This document shows positions 1 through 9,211 of a DNA stretch of 60,216 nucleotides, piece by piece (the stretch's first letter is position 1; each line of letters begins with the position of its first letter). The notes under the pieces were generated by a model. It made no database searches, was not told where the DNA came from, and was given only the letters and a program-made list of their open reading frames with translations. The position numbers and the translations under genes are program-made. Location: assembly GCA_025934435.1 (NCBI GenBank), contig JAICYB010000017.1, positions 1 to 60,216 of the forward strand. The letters run 5' to 3'. The DNA comes from Actinomycetes bacterium. GTDB taxonomy: Bacteria; Actinomycetota; JAICYB01.

Positions 1-270
1 CACGATGAACAGCGGGTCGTCCCCGGGAACGGTGTGCGGGCGGTAGCCGACCTGCACGAGTCGCAGGTAGTGCGGCGCGTCCCACTGCGACCACATGACG
101 AGGCCCCGGTTGAGTGGCTGGCCGTGCGCCGCGAGCGATCCGAGGCCGATGAGTTCGAGGACGACCCGGATCCCGGTGACGATCGCGACGATGCGCCAGA
201 AGATCGTCCGACCGCTCGGGTCTTCCGGACGGGGCTCGGCCCGCTCCGGGCGCGCGTCGGTCAAGCTCAC
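1..270 (-). CDS. PIG-V/Gpi18-like mannosyltransferase, N-terminal part (runs off window)
   Basis: Open frame of 90 codons on the minus strand starting at a GTG (268-270) and continuing past the window edge without a stop. After a charged cytoplasmic leader comes a hydrophobic segment (about residues 26-46) and then the motif MWSQWDAPHYLRLVQVGY. This W-x-x-WD-x-x-HY-x-x-(hydrophobic)-x-GY pattern is the first luminal/extracytoplasmic signature of PIG-V/Gpi18-type polyprenol-phosphate mannosyltransferases, where the Asp is thought to be catalytic. In bacteria such proteins are multi-pass membrane enzymes of cell-envelope glycan or glycoprotein assembly. It is divergent to ruvC and has its own leaderless-type -10 box. 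Only the first membrane segment is visible, so the family call rests on one motif. Confidence 0.6.
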   Translation of the reverse strand, partial: MSLTDARPERAEPRPEDPSGRTIFWRIVAIVTGIRVVLELIGLGSLAAHGQPLNRGLVMWSQWDAPHYLRLVQVGYRPHTVPGDDPLFIV

Positions 271-277
271 AGCTGCG

Positions 278-283
278 ATTTTA
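278..283 (-). promoter_or_regulatory. -10 box of the PIG-V-like gene, leaderless type
   Basis: On the minus strand TAAAAT lies 7 bp before the GTG start codon, and no Shine-Dalgarno sequence is present. A transcript from this box would start at or next to the GTG. No convincing -35 is seen. Confidence 0.4.
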
Positions 284-342
284 GGATGCGCCGTTCGGCG
301 CCCCCTCCTATTAGGTTCCGTGCCCTTGTCACTCGGTGCTCA

Positions 343-348
343 TAGCCT
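343..348 (+). promoter_or_regulatory. -10 box of ruvCAB, leaderless type
   Basis: TAGCCT, a TANNNT box, lies exactly 6 bp before the ruvC ATG, and there is no Shine-Dalgarno sequence. The spacing recurs at several other gene heads in the window (pilD, aroC, alaS, DUF523 gene), which supports leaderless transcription. Confidence 0.4.
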
Positions 349-354
349 TTGTCG

Positions 355-846
355 ATGCGAGTGCTGGGCCTCGACCCCGGCTTGACCTGCGCCGGGTACG
401 GCCTCGTCGAACAGGCGGACGGTGGGTTGCGCGCGGTCGCCTACGGTGCGATCCGCACGCCGATCGGTCCCGTCCCGGGGCGGCTCGCGCGGTTCTACGA
501 CGAACTCCACGCGATCATCACGCGCGAGCGCCCGGACGCGGTCGCCGTGGAGAAAGTGCTGTTCAATGCGAACGTGCGGACGGCGATGTCCGTCGGACAA
601 GCCGCCGGCGTCGCGCTGCTCATCGCAGCGCAGGCCGGGTGCGAGGTAGCGGAGTACACACCGAATGAGGTGAAGCAGACGGTCGCCGGCTACGGCGCCG
701 CGGACAAGAAGCAGATGCAGATCATGGTCGCGAAGCTGCTCGGTCTTACCGAGATCCCGAAACCGCCGGACGCAGCCGACGCACTCGGTCTCGCGCTCAC
801 GCATCTGACGACACGAAAGATCCGGAGGCTCGCCGCGAATGCTTGA
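355..846 (+). CDS. ruvC: Holliday junction endonuclease RuvC
   Basis: RuvC resolves Holliday junctions by paired nicks as part of the RuvABC complex. The 163-residue product has the RNase H-like fold signatures: LGLDPGL at the N-terminus (Asp7), VAVEKVLFNAN (Glu66), the basic loop GYGAADKKQMQ and DAADALGLALTH near the C-terminus (Asp139, Asp142). These match the four acidic metal ligands of the E. coli enzyme in order and spacing. Length is normal. The ATG at 355 is preferred over a TTG two codons upstream because it gives the family-typical N-terminus and sits 6 bp after a -10-like box. The stop overlaps the ruvA start, so this is the head of a ruvCAB operon. Confidence 0.97.
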   Translation: MRVLGLDPGLTCAGYGLVEQADGGLRAVAYGAIRTPIGPVPGRLARFYDELHAIITRERPDAVAVEKVLFNANVRTAMSVGQAAGVALLIAAQAGCEVAEYTPNEVKQTVAGYGAADKKQMQIMVAKLLGLTEIPKPPDAADALGLALTHLTTRKIRRLAANA

Positions 847-1420
847 TCACATCACGGGCAGGGTGCACAACGTCGGCGAGGATTCCGCCGTCATCAGCGT
901 CGGCGGCGTCGGCATCCGTATCGAGATGCCGACGCACGACCTCACGCTGCTCGGCGATGAGGCGATCGTCTTCACCGTCCTGCAGATCCGCGAAGAAGAG
1001 GTGCATCTCTACGGCTTCCGGACGGAACGTTCGCGTGAGCTGTTCCGCATGCTCACATCGGTGCAAGGGGTGGGACCGAAAGTGGCCCTCGCGATCCTGT
1101 CGGCCTACACCGCGGAGAAGCTCGAGAGCGCGATCGGACTCGGCGACGAGGGTGCGCTCACCGCGGTCACCGGGGTCGGCAAGAAGACCGCGGCGCGCAT
1201 CGTCCTCGATCTGCGCGACAAGATCGGCGCCATCGCGGAAGCGGTCGCCGTCGCCACGGGAAGCTCCGCGATCGGCGAAGTGCGCGAAGGTCTGAAGGGT
1301 CTGGGCTACTCGACGCAAGAGATCCAAGCGGTGATCGGCACGCTTCCGGAAGACGGGGACGCTCCGACGCTGATGCGCCACGCGCTGCGCGCACTCGGAG
1401 GCGAAAAGACGAATGCCTGA
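839..1420 (+). CDS. ruvA: Holliday junction branch migration protein RuvA
   Basis: RuvA is the junction-binding tetramer that loads RuvB onto Holliday junctions. The 193-residue protein has the N-terminal OB-fold (starting MLDHITGRV), the two helix-hairpin-helix motifs (VQGVGPKVALAIL and VTGVGKKTAARIV) and a C-terminal domain that would contact RuvB (EVREGLKGLGYSTQEI). Length fits the family. The ATG overlaps the end of ruvC by 8 bp and its own stop lies 8 bp inside ruvB, so the three genes are translationally coupled. Confidence 0.97.
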   Translation: MLDHITGRVHNVGEDSAVISVGGVGIRIEMPTHDLTLLGDEAIVFTVLQIREEEVHLYGFRTERSRELFRMLTSVQGVGPKVALAILSAYTAEKLESAIGLGDEGALTAVTGVGKKTAARIVLDLRDKIGAIAEAVAVATGSSAIGEVREGLKGLGYSTQEIQAVIGTLPEDGDAPTLMRHALRALGGEKTNA

Positions 1421-2456
1421 GCCCGAAGAGGAGGCGCGCGTTCTCGAACCGTCCCTCGGACCCGACGATGCGGAGTTCGACCGCAGTCTCCGCCCGAAGT
1501 CGCTCACGGAATTCGTCGGACAGTCCGACGTCAAGGAGCATCTCGCGATCGTCCTCGAAGCCGCGCGCAAACGCGGAGAGGTGTGTCCGCACCTATTGCT
1601 CACCGGTCCACCGGGACTCGGCAAGACATCACTCGCGCACATCGTGAGCAACGAGATGGGCGCGCAGATCCGCGTGACGAGTGGTCCCGCGCTCGAACGC
1701 GCCGGCGACCTCGTTGCGATCCTCGCGAACCTCGAGCGAGGCGACATCTTGTTCGTCGACGAGATCCACCGGTTGCATCGCGTGGTCGAAGAGGTGCTCT
1801 ATCCCGCGATGGAGGACGGAGCCGTGGATATCGTCCTCGGCAAAGGACCGGCCGCGCGCACGCTGCACTTCGCGCTCGAACCGTTCTCACTCATCGGCGC
1901 GACGACGCGTACGGGGATGATCACCGGGCCGCTCCGCGACAGGTTCGGTTTCGTCGAGCGGCTCGACTACTACTCGACCGACGAGCTGACCCAGGTCGTC
2001 GAGCGCTCCGCGCGGCTCCTCGGTGTCGAGATCGAGCACGCGGGCGCCGTCGAGATCGCGCGCCGGTCCCGCGGTACACCGCGCATAGCGAACCGTCTGC
2101 TGCACCGGGTTCGCGACTTCGCGGAGGTCCGCGCCGACGGCTTCATCTCCGCGAACGTCGCCGCCGAGGGGCTCGCCGTGTTCCACATCGACCCCCAGGG
2201 CCTCGACCGCATCGACCTCGCGATCCTCAAGGTGATCTGCCAGACCCACGGCGGGGGCCCGGTCGGCGTGGCGACGATCGCGATGTCCGTCGGCGAGGAG
2301 CCCGAGACGGTCGAGGACGTCTACGAGCCGTACCTCGTCCAGTCGGGATTCCTCGGCCGGACGCAGCGCGGCCGCGTGGCGACGGACGCCGCGTGGCGTC
2401 ACCTGGGCCTCGAACCGCCCATCCGCAAAGACCCGGTCGGCCAAAGCTTGTTCTAG
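1413..2456 (+). CDS. ruvB: Holliday junction branch migration ATPase RuvB
   Basis: RuvB is the AAA+ hexameric motor that drives branch migration with RuvA. The 347-residue sequence has Walker A GPPGLGKT (about 65-72), Walker B ILFVDEIHR (about 112-120), the sensor-1/arginine-finger region GATTRTGMITGPLRDRFG, and the C-terminal winged helix (DLAILKVICQTHGGGPVG). The first 25 residues are an acidic extension. It overlaps ruvA by 8 bp and closes the ruvCAB operon; a 43 bp gap follows. Confidence 0.97.
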   Translation: MPEPEEEARVLEPSLGPDDAEFDRSLRPKSLTEFVGQSDVKEHLAIVLEAARKRGEVCPHLLLTGPPGLGKTSLAHIVSNEMGAQIRVTSGPALERAGDLVAILANLERGDILFVDEIHRLHRVVEEVLYPAMEDGAVDIVLGKGPAARTLHFALEPFSLIGATTRTGMITGPLRDRFGFVERLDYYSTDELTQVVERSARLLGVEIEHAGAVEIARRSRGTPRIANRLLHRVRDFAEVRADGFISANVAAEGLAVFHIDPQGLDRIDLAILKVICQTHGGGPVGVATIAMSVGEEPETVEDVYEPYLVQSGFLGRTQRGRVATDAAWRHLGLEPPIRKDPVGQSLF

Positions 2457-2499
2457 GAATCACATGCTTCCGGGAAGGGTTGCTAACCTGGGAGGCGAG

Positions 2500-2862
2500 A
2501 TGGCACGCAGATCACTCGATATCACGAAAGCCCCGGAGCACATCTTCTCGCTGACGGCCTCGGCCGCAGCCAAGGTACGTGAGCTCGCGGCTCAGGAAGG
2601 CAGTCCGGACGCAGCCCTGCGTCTGGAGGTGCAGCCCGGGGGCTGTGCGGGCTTCCGCTACGGCCTCTTCTTCGACGACGACATCGTCGACACCGACATC
2701 GTCGAGGAGATCGAGGGCGTCAGGGTGGTGTCCGATCCGATGTCGGCGCCGTACCTCAAAGGCGTCGTGATCGACTGGGCCGAGTCGTTGACGAAGTCGG
2801 GGTTCGTGATCGAGAACCCGAACCAGCGGTCCGCCTGCGCCTGCGGCGAATCCTTCCAATAA
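2500..2862 (+). CDS. A-type iron-sulfur carrier protein (ErpA/SufA/HesB family)
   Basis: Small A-type scaffold/carrier that delivers Fe-S clusters to apo-proteins. The 120-residue product has the three conserved cysteines of the family: Cys49 in PGGCAGFRYGL and Cys113/Cys115 in the terminal SACACGESF. The ATG at 2500 is preferred over the ATG at 2464 because a GGGAGG Shine-Dalgarno lies just upstream and the shorter form matches family length. It ends 3 bp before the start of the UGA-containing peroxiredoxin gene, so the two are probably cotranscribed. ErpA and SufA cannot be told apart here. Confidence 0.9.
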   Translation: MARRSLDITKAPEHIFSLTASAAAKVRELAAQEGSPDAALRLEVQPGGCAGFRYGLFFDDDIVDTDIVEEIEGVRVVSDPMSAPYLKGVVIDWAESLTKSGFVIENPNQRSACACGESFQ

Positions 2863-2865
2863 GAA

Positions 2866-3324
2866 GTGATCCCGGAAGGCTCCAAGGCTCCCGATTTCGA
2901 GGCTGACTCGACCGGCGGGCGTTTCCGCCTATCGGACGCCCTCGAGGCCGGACCGCTCGTCCTCTTCTTCTACTTCAAGGCCGACACGCCCGGCTGAACG
3001 CACGAGGTCCTCGAGTTCGAGGCATGGTTCGACCGTTTCGAGGGGCTCGGTCTGCGGGTCGCCGGTTGCTCCACCGACACCCTCGACGCGCAGCGAACCT
3101 TCGCCGACAAGGTCGGGCCCATACGGTTCCCGCTGATCGCCGACCCGGACGCCACGGTCGCCCACCTCTACGGCGCCTACAAAGAGGAATGGAAGGTGTC
3201 CGCGCGCGCGACGGCGCTCATCGGAGAGGACGGAACCGTCCTGCGAACCTGGCCCGAAGCGCCGGTCGACGCGAAAGGCCACGTGGAGGCGGTCTTCACC
3301 GAAGTGTCTAAGCTCTTCGCGTGA
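2866..3324 (+). CDS. BCP-type peroxiredoxin with in-frame UGA at the peroxidatic Cys (probable selenoprotein)
   Basis: Read from GTG 2866 to TGA 3322 this is a 152-codon peroxiredoxin interrupted by one TGA at 2995-2997, codon 44. Around it the protein reads FFYFKADTPG-(UGA)-THEV. In the BCP/PrxQ family this motif is TPGCT and its Cys is the peroxidatic residue that attacks hydroperoxides. Everything downstream stays in frame and conserved (GCSTDTLDAQ, FPLIADPDA, the YGAYKE segment, ALIGEDGTVLR). The simplest reading is selenocysteine (Sec44). A hairpin just after the UGA fits a bacterial SECIS. The partner Cys five residues on, found in E. coli BCP, is absent; another Cys is at 68. The gene starts 3 bp after the Fe-S carrier and overlaps the HIT-like gene by 4 bp. 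A point nonsense mutation or sequencing error is the alternative, but its exact position makes that unlikely. No sel genes are in the window. Confidence 0.85.
3009..3022 (+). promoter_or_regulatory. Candidate SECIS hairpin downstream of the UGA codon
   Basis: CCUCG (3009-3013) pairs with CGAGG (3018-3022) and closes an AGUU loop. The loop has G as its second base and begins 17 nt after the UGA. This agrees with the described bacterial SECIS pattern of a short stem, a small apical loop with an early G, and a UGA-to-loop distance of roughly 16-37 nt. Alternative pairings exist in this GC-rich stretch, so the exact fold is uncertain. Confidence 0.5.
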
Positions 3325-3626
3325 CCGAGCTCCCGAACTACGACGCGAATTGCGAGCTCTGCATCGCGAACAAAATTACGCCGTGGCTCTACGAGGACGA
3401 GGAGTGCTGGGTCGCGGAGTGCATGATCTGCGACACGCCGATGATCGTCTGGCGCCCGCACGGCCTGCCCGAAAAGGACACCGAGGACCGCCTCATGGCG
3501 AAGCTCGGGGAGGTCGCGACCAAGCACTACAACGGTGACGGCTGGTGGCCGGACCCGCACCGGCGGAACATCCCCGACCACTGGCATTGCCACGCGCGGC
3601 CGAAGGGCGGCTTCTTCGGCCGGTAG
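3321..3626 (+). CDS. Small HIT-like protein with two CxxC motifs
   Basis: The 101-residue protein has CELC (Cys11, Cys14), CMIC (Cys34, Cys37) and near its C-terminus DHWHCHARP, an H-x-H-x-H run (His87, 89, 91) like the histidine triad of HIT nucleotide hydrolases/transferases. HIT proteins often carry N-terminal zinc-binding CxxC motifs, so a zinc-stabilised HIT-like fold is plausible. The middle (HYNGDGWWPDPHRRN) is unusually rich in aromatic and His residues and does not match a standard HIT body. The GTG start overlaps the stop of the peroxiredoxin gene by 4 bp, implying coupled translation. Substrate unknown. Confidence 0.6.
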   Translation: MTELPNYDANCELCIANKITPWLYEDEECWVAECMICDTPMIVWRPHGLPEKDTEDRLMAKLGEVATKHYNGDGWWPDPHRRNIPDHWHCHARPKGGFFGR

Positions 3627-3701
3627 TCGGGTGAACGTCCGATGTGCGGATTGGACGGCGGCGTGAGAATGTCTTCGATGTCAGCGAAATAGGGGGAAGC
3701 C

Positions 3702-5102
3702 ATGCGTCGTGTTGCGTTCCGCTCCTTCAGCGTGCTGCTCGTGGTCGCCGTGATCTCGCTCGGCTGGGTGAGCGGGTCCGAGGCGCGGCATCGGCACCAC
3801 CCGACGATCCACGTCACGACGACGGACGACGCGACGAGCACGTGCCTCGTCAAGGCGTACTGCTCGCTCCGGTCCGCCATCACGATGGCTCAGCCCGGGA
3901 CGAAGATCGTCATCCCCGGAGGCTTCTTCCAGCTCTCGAACGGCCTCGGGTCGCTTGCTATCAACGAGAAGCTCACCCTCCAGGGCGCAGGGGCGTCCGC
4001 GACCCAGATCGTCGGGAACACGATCGGACAGAGCACCTTCATGCACCCGGTATTCACATTCGGACCCGCGGCCGCTGCCACGCTCAAGGGCTTGACCGTG
4101 AGTGGGGGGAACGCCACCGGCTTCGGCGGCGGCATCCAGAACACCGTGGGCGGAACGGTGAACCTGATCTCGGATGTCATCTCGAACAACGTCGCGAGTA
4201 GCGAAGGTGGTGGGATCGCCAACGAAGGCACGAGCACCATCAACATCTCCAAGACGCTGGTCACCGCGAACGAGGCGCCGAGCGGCGCCGGCATCGAGAA
4301 CTCCGGGAGCGGAGTCCTGAACATGGCGCTCTCGAACGTGTCCGGGAATTTCGACACCTCAACGACGGGCGCCGGCGGCGGCATCGTCGAGGACGCGACT
4401 GCGTTCATCACGAAGTCGACGATCGCGAACAATAGCGCCGGCCTCACCAGCACGGGTGGCGGCGGCGGGATCTTCGAGAACAACGCGTCGGCGCAGCTCA
4501 CGATCACGCGGAGCACGATCTCCGGCAACCAGGCCGCGAACGGCGGCGGCGTATACATCAACCTCGGCAACGCTCAGATCGTCGACAGCACGGTCGCTCA
4601 GAACGATGCGACGTCGGGGACCGGCGGTGGCCTCGAGGTCGTGGCAGGCACGAACACGATCCTTCGGGACACCGTCGCGAAGAACGACGCTCGCGTCGAA
4701 GGCGGTGGGATCCAGGCGTCGGGTGGAACGACATTCCTTCAAGCCAGCATCTTCGGCGAGAACACGGTTCTCGGCACGAGGACCCCGCTGGGGCTCGACC
4801 CGGACTGCTGGTCGATAGGCGCGACCTTGGTGTCGCACGACTTCAATGTGATCCAGGACGTCACCGTAGACTGCCACCTGACCCCCGGCCCGCATGACAG
4901 CTTCAGCGTCGGGGACCCCAATCTCGGAGGCCTTGCTTTCAATGGCGGACCGACCGAAACGATGGCGATCCCGAAGAACGCGAGTCTGGCCGTCCGGAGG
5001 GACGCTCACGATCCGCTCTGCAACGGGCACCTGCACGACCAGCGCGGGAAGAAGCGGGCCAAGCACCGCTGCGACAGCGGGGCCTTCCAGGTAACGAAGT
5101 AG
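3702..5102 (+). CDS. Secreted right-handed beta-helix protein with CSLREA-like N-terminus
   Basis: The 466-residue protein starts with a signal peptide (positive MRRVAFR, then a hydrophobic stretch to about residue 22, likely cleavage near 28). The following CSLRSAI (54-60) resembles the CSLREA motif that introduces many secreted parallel beta-helix proteins. The body has imperfect repeats rich in Gly, Asn, Thr and Ser, such as GGGIQN, GGGIANEG, GAGIENSG and GGGIFENN, typical of pectate-lyase-like right-handed beta-helices. A basic tail follows. No catalytic residues can be assigned, so an adhesin or surface role is as likely as a polysaccharide enzyme. GGGGGAAG just before the ATG is a good ribosome-binding site. 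Confidence 0.8.
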   Translation: MRRVAFRSFSVLLVVAVISLGWVSGSEARHRHHPTIHVTTTDDATSTCLVKAYCSLRSAITMAQPGTKIVIPGGFFQLSNGLGSLAINEKLTLQGAGASATQIVGNTIGQSTFMHPVFTFGPAAAATLKGLTVSGGNATGFGGGIQNTVGGTVNLISDVISNNVASSEGGGIANEGTSTINISKTLVTANEAPSGAGIENSGSGVLNMALSNVSGNFDTSTTGAGGGIVEDATAFITKSTIANNSAGLTSTGGGGGIFENNASAQLTITRSTISGNQAANGGGVYINLGNAQIVDSTVAQNDATSGTGGGLEVVAGTNTILRDTVAKNDARVEGGGIQASGGTTFLQASIFGENTVLGTRTPLGLDPDCWSIGATLVSHDFNVIQDVTVDCHLTPGPHDSFSVGDPNLGGLAFNGGPTETMAIPKNASLAVRRDAHDPLCNGHLHDQRGKKRAKHRCDSGAFQVTK

Positions 5103-5162
5103 CGCAGGGGTTCGTCCGGCGATGTATATTCATAGGCCGCTCACCGGCAGGGCACGTCCCTG

Positions 5163-5190
5163 TTGCGTGCGCGGGAAGCAGAAGTACAAT
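5163..5190 (+). promoter_or_regulatory. Candidate rRNA operon promoter
   Basis: TTGCGT (5163-5168), a 16 bp spacer and TACAAT (5185-5190) lie about 200 bp before the 16S gene. The -10 box is good and the -35 is partial. The rest of 5103-5386 has no gene: it contains the boxA listed separately and a second weak TATATT-like box near 5125. Confidence 0.5.
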
Positions 5191-5214
5191 CAGAGTTTGC
5201 CCCTGTGAGGGCGC

Positions 5215-5227
5215 TGCTCCTTGAGAA
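5215..5227 (+). promoter_or_regulatory. boxA antitermination element in the rRNA leader
   Basis: TGCTCCTTGAGAA resembles the boxA consensus (TGCTCTTTAACAA) bound by NusB-NusE during rRNA antitermination. It sits in the leader between promoter and 16S, where boxA is expected, and a second copy is found in the 16S-23S spacer. Confidence 0.6.
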
Positions 5228-5386
5228 CTGCATAGTGCGGGTGTTTTGAGGGCAACCGTCGAAACATTCCTTGGACCTGAAGTGAGCTAAAGGTCCGTCG
5301 TGCTCGGCACGGATTGGCTCCGCCTATCCGAGACGGTCGAGGACGATCGGATCGACCTTTCTTCGGGAAGACGCTTTTCTGGTTTT

Positions 5387-7102
<1,716 letters not shown>

Positions 7103-7641
7103 AGCCAAGCTGTAAAGGGCACATGGTGGATGCCTAGGCGCCAGTAGGCGAGGAAGGACGTGGCTGGCTGCGAAAAGCCTCGGGGAGTTGCCGAGCGAAC
7201 TTTGATCCGAGGATGTCCGAATGGGGAAACCCGATGGGAGTCATGTCCCATCACCTATGCGTGAATACATAGCGCATAGGAGCCAACCCGGCGAAGTGAA
7301 ACATCTCAGTAACCGGAGGAAGAGAAAGAAACCTCGATTCCCCTAGTAGCGGCGAGCGAAAGGGGAACAGCCCAAACCGTTGCGGTGTCAAGCGTGCGCG
7401 CGTTGCCGTAGCGGTGTTGTGGGACACACCAGGAAGTTGCGCATAACTTCCAGGGAGTTACAAAGATCACGTCTAGCAGAAGCGGCCTGGAACGGCCCGC
7501 CAGAGTGGGTAACAGCCCCGTACGCGAAAGATGTGATCCTCCCGGTGTGCACCCGAGTACCACCGCACACGTGGAACGTGGTGGGAACCCGCAGGGACCA
7601 CCCTGCAAGGCTAAATACTCACTGGCGACCGATAGCGAACA

Positions 7642-7674
<33 letters not shown>

Positions 7675-8175
7675 GAGGGGAGTGAAATAGAACCTGAAAC
7701 CATGTGCCTACAAGCAGTTCGAGCGTGGGGCGGGTCCCTCGGGATCCGTTTCCGGTGAGAGCGTGCTTATTGAAGAATGAGCCGGGGAGTTACGGTCAGT
7801 CGCAAGGTTAAGTCGTTGAGACGTAGCCGCAGCGAAAGCGAGTCTGAATAGGGCGTCTAGTGGCTGGCTGTAGACCCGAAGCGTGGTGATCTACCCATGA
7901 GCAGGGTGAAGCGGGCGTAAGAACCCGTGAAGGCCCGAACCGGTGTCCGTTGAAAAGGGCTCGGATGACTTGTGGGTAGGGGTGAAAGGCCAATCAAACC
8001 ACGTGATAGCTGGTTCTCCTCGAAATGTCTCTAGGGACAGCCTCGGGAGTTTTGCAACGGAGGTAGAGCACTGATTGGGTTAGGGGGTCAAAAAACTTAC
8101 CAACCCCAGTCAAACTCCGAATGCCGTTGCTTTAGATCCCGGGAGTGAGACGGTGGGGGAAAAGCTTCATCGTCG

Positions 8176-8206
<31 letters not shown>

Positions 8207-8250
8207 CCCCCAAGTGTGTGCTAAGTGGGAAAGGATGTGGAGTCGCGAAA

Positions 8251-8285
<35 letters not shown>

Positions 8286-9211
8286 GAAAGAGTGCGTAAC
8301 AGCTCACTGGTCGAGGGACTCCGCGCCGACAATGTAGCGGGGCTCAAGCACACCGCCGAAGCTATGGATGCGTCCGATCTTCGGATCGGATGCGTGGTAG
8401 AGGAGCGTTCTGCACGGAGTGAAGCGGGACGGTAACGGTCCGTGGACTGTGCAGAAGTGAGAATCCGCGGCATGAGTATGCGAAAAGGAGGGTGAGAATC
8501 CCTCCCGCCGAAAGCCCAAGGTTTCCTGGGGAAGGTTCGTCCGCCCAGGGTTAGTCGGGACCTAAGGTGAGGCCGAAAGGCGTAGCCGATGGACAACAGG
8601 TTGATATTCCTGTACCAGCTCGACCGCGACAGCACCCGATCGGGGAAGCTGCCATTGGGAGTCAAATCTCGATGGTGGTGAAACCGTAAGGGTGACCGAC
8701 GGGGTGACGCAGGAGGCTAGGAGAGCCCAGGCGTTGGTTGTCCTGGGGTAAGTACGTAGGGAGTCCTGGTAGGCAAATCCGCCGGGACAATCCTGAGGTA
8801 CGACGCCGAACCGCAAATAGGTGAAGTCTCTGAAGCCATGCTGCCTAGAAAAACCTCTAGGGAGTTGTCGGGCTGCCCGTACCGCAAACCGACACAGGTG
8901 GGCGCGTAGAGAATACGAAGGCGCGCGGATGAACTCTGGTTAAGGAACTCGGCAATCTAGCCCCGTAACTTCGGGAGAAGGGGCACCTCATTAGCGTGTA
9001 GTCCCTGCGGACGAAGCGCGAAGGGGTCGCAGTGACCAGGCCCAAGCGACTGTTTACTAAAAACACAGGTGCATGCGAAGGCGCAAGCCGCTGTATATGC
9101 ACTGACGCCTGCCCGGTGCCGGAAGGTTAAGGGGAGGGGTTAGTCCTTCGGGACGAAGCTCTGAACCTAAGCCCCGGTAAACGGCGGCGGTAACTATAAC
9201 CGTCCTAAGGT

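Noticed and set aside
2995..2997. Premature stop making the peroxiredoxin a pseudogene
   Set aside because: The TGA falls precisely on the catalytic Cys codon, the frame and motifs downstream are intact, and a SECIS-like hairpin follows. A random nonsense mutation at this one codon is much less likely.
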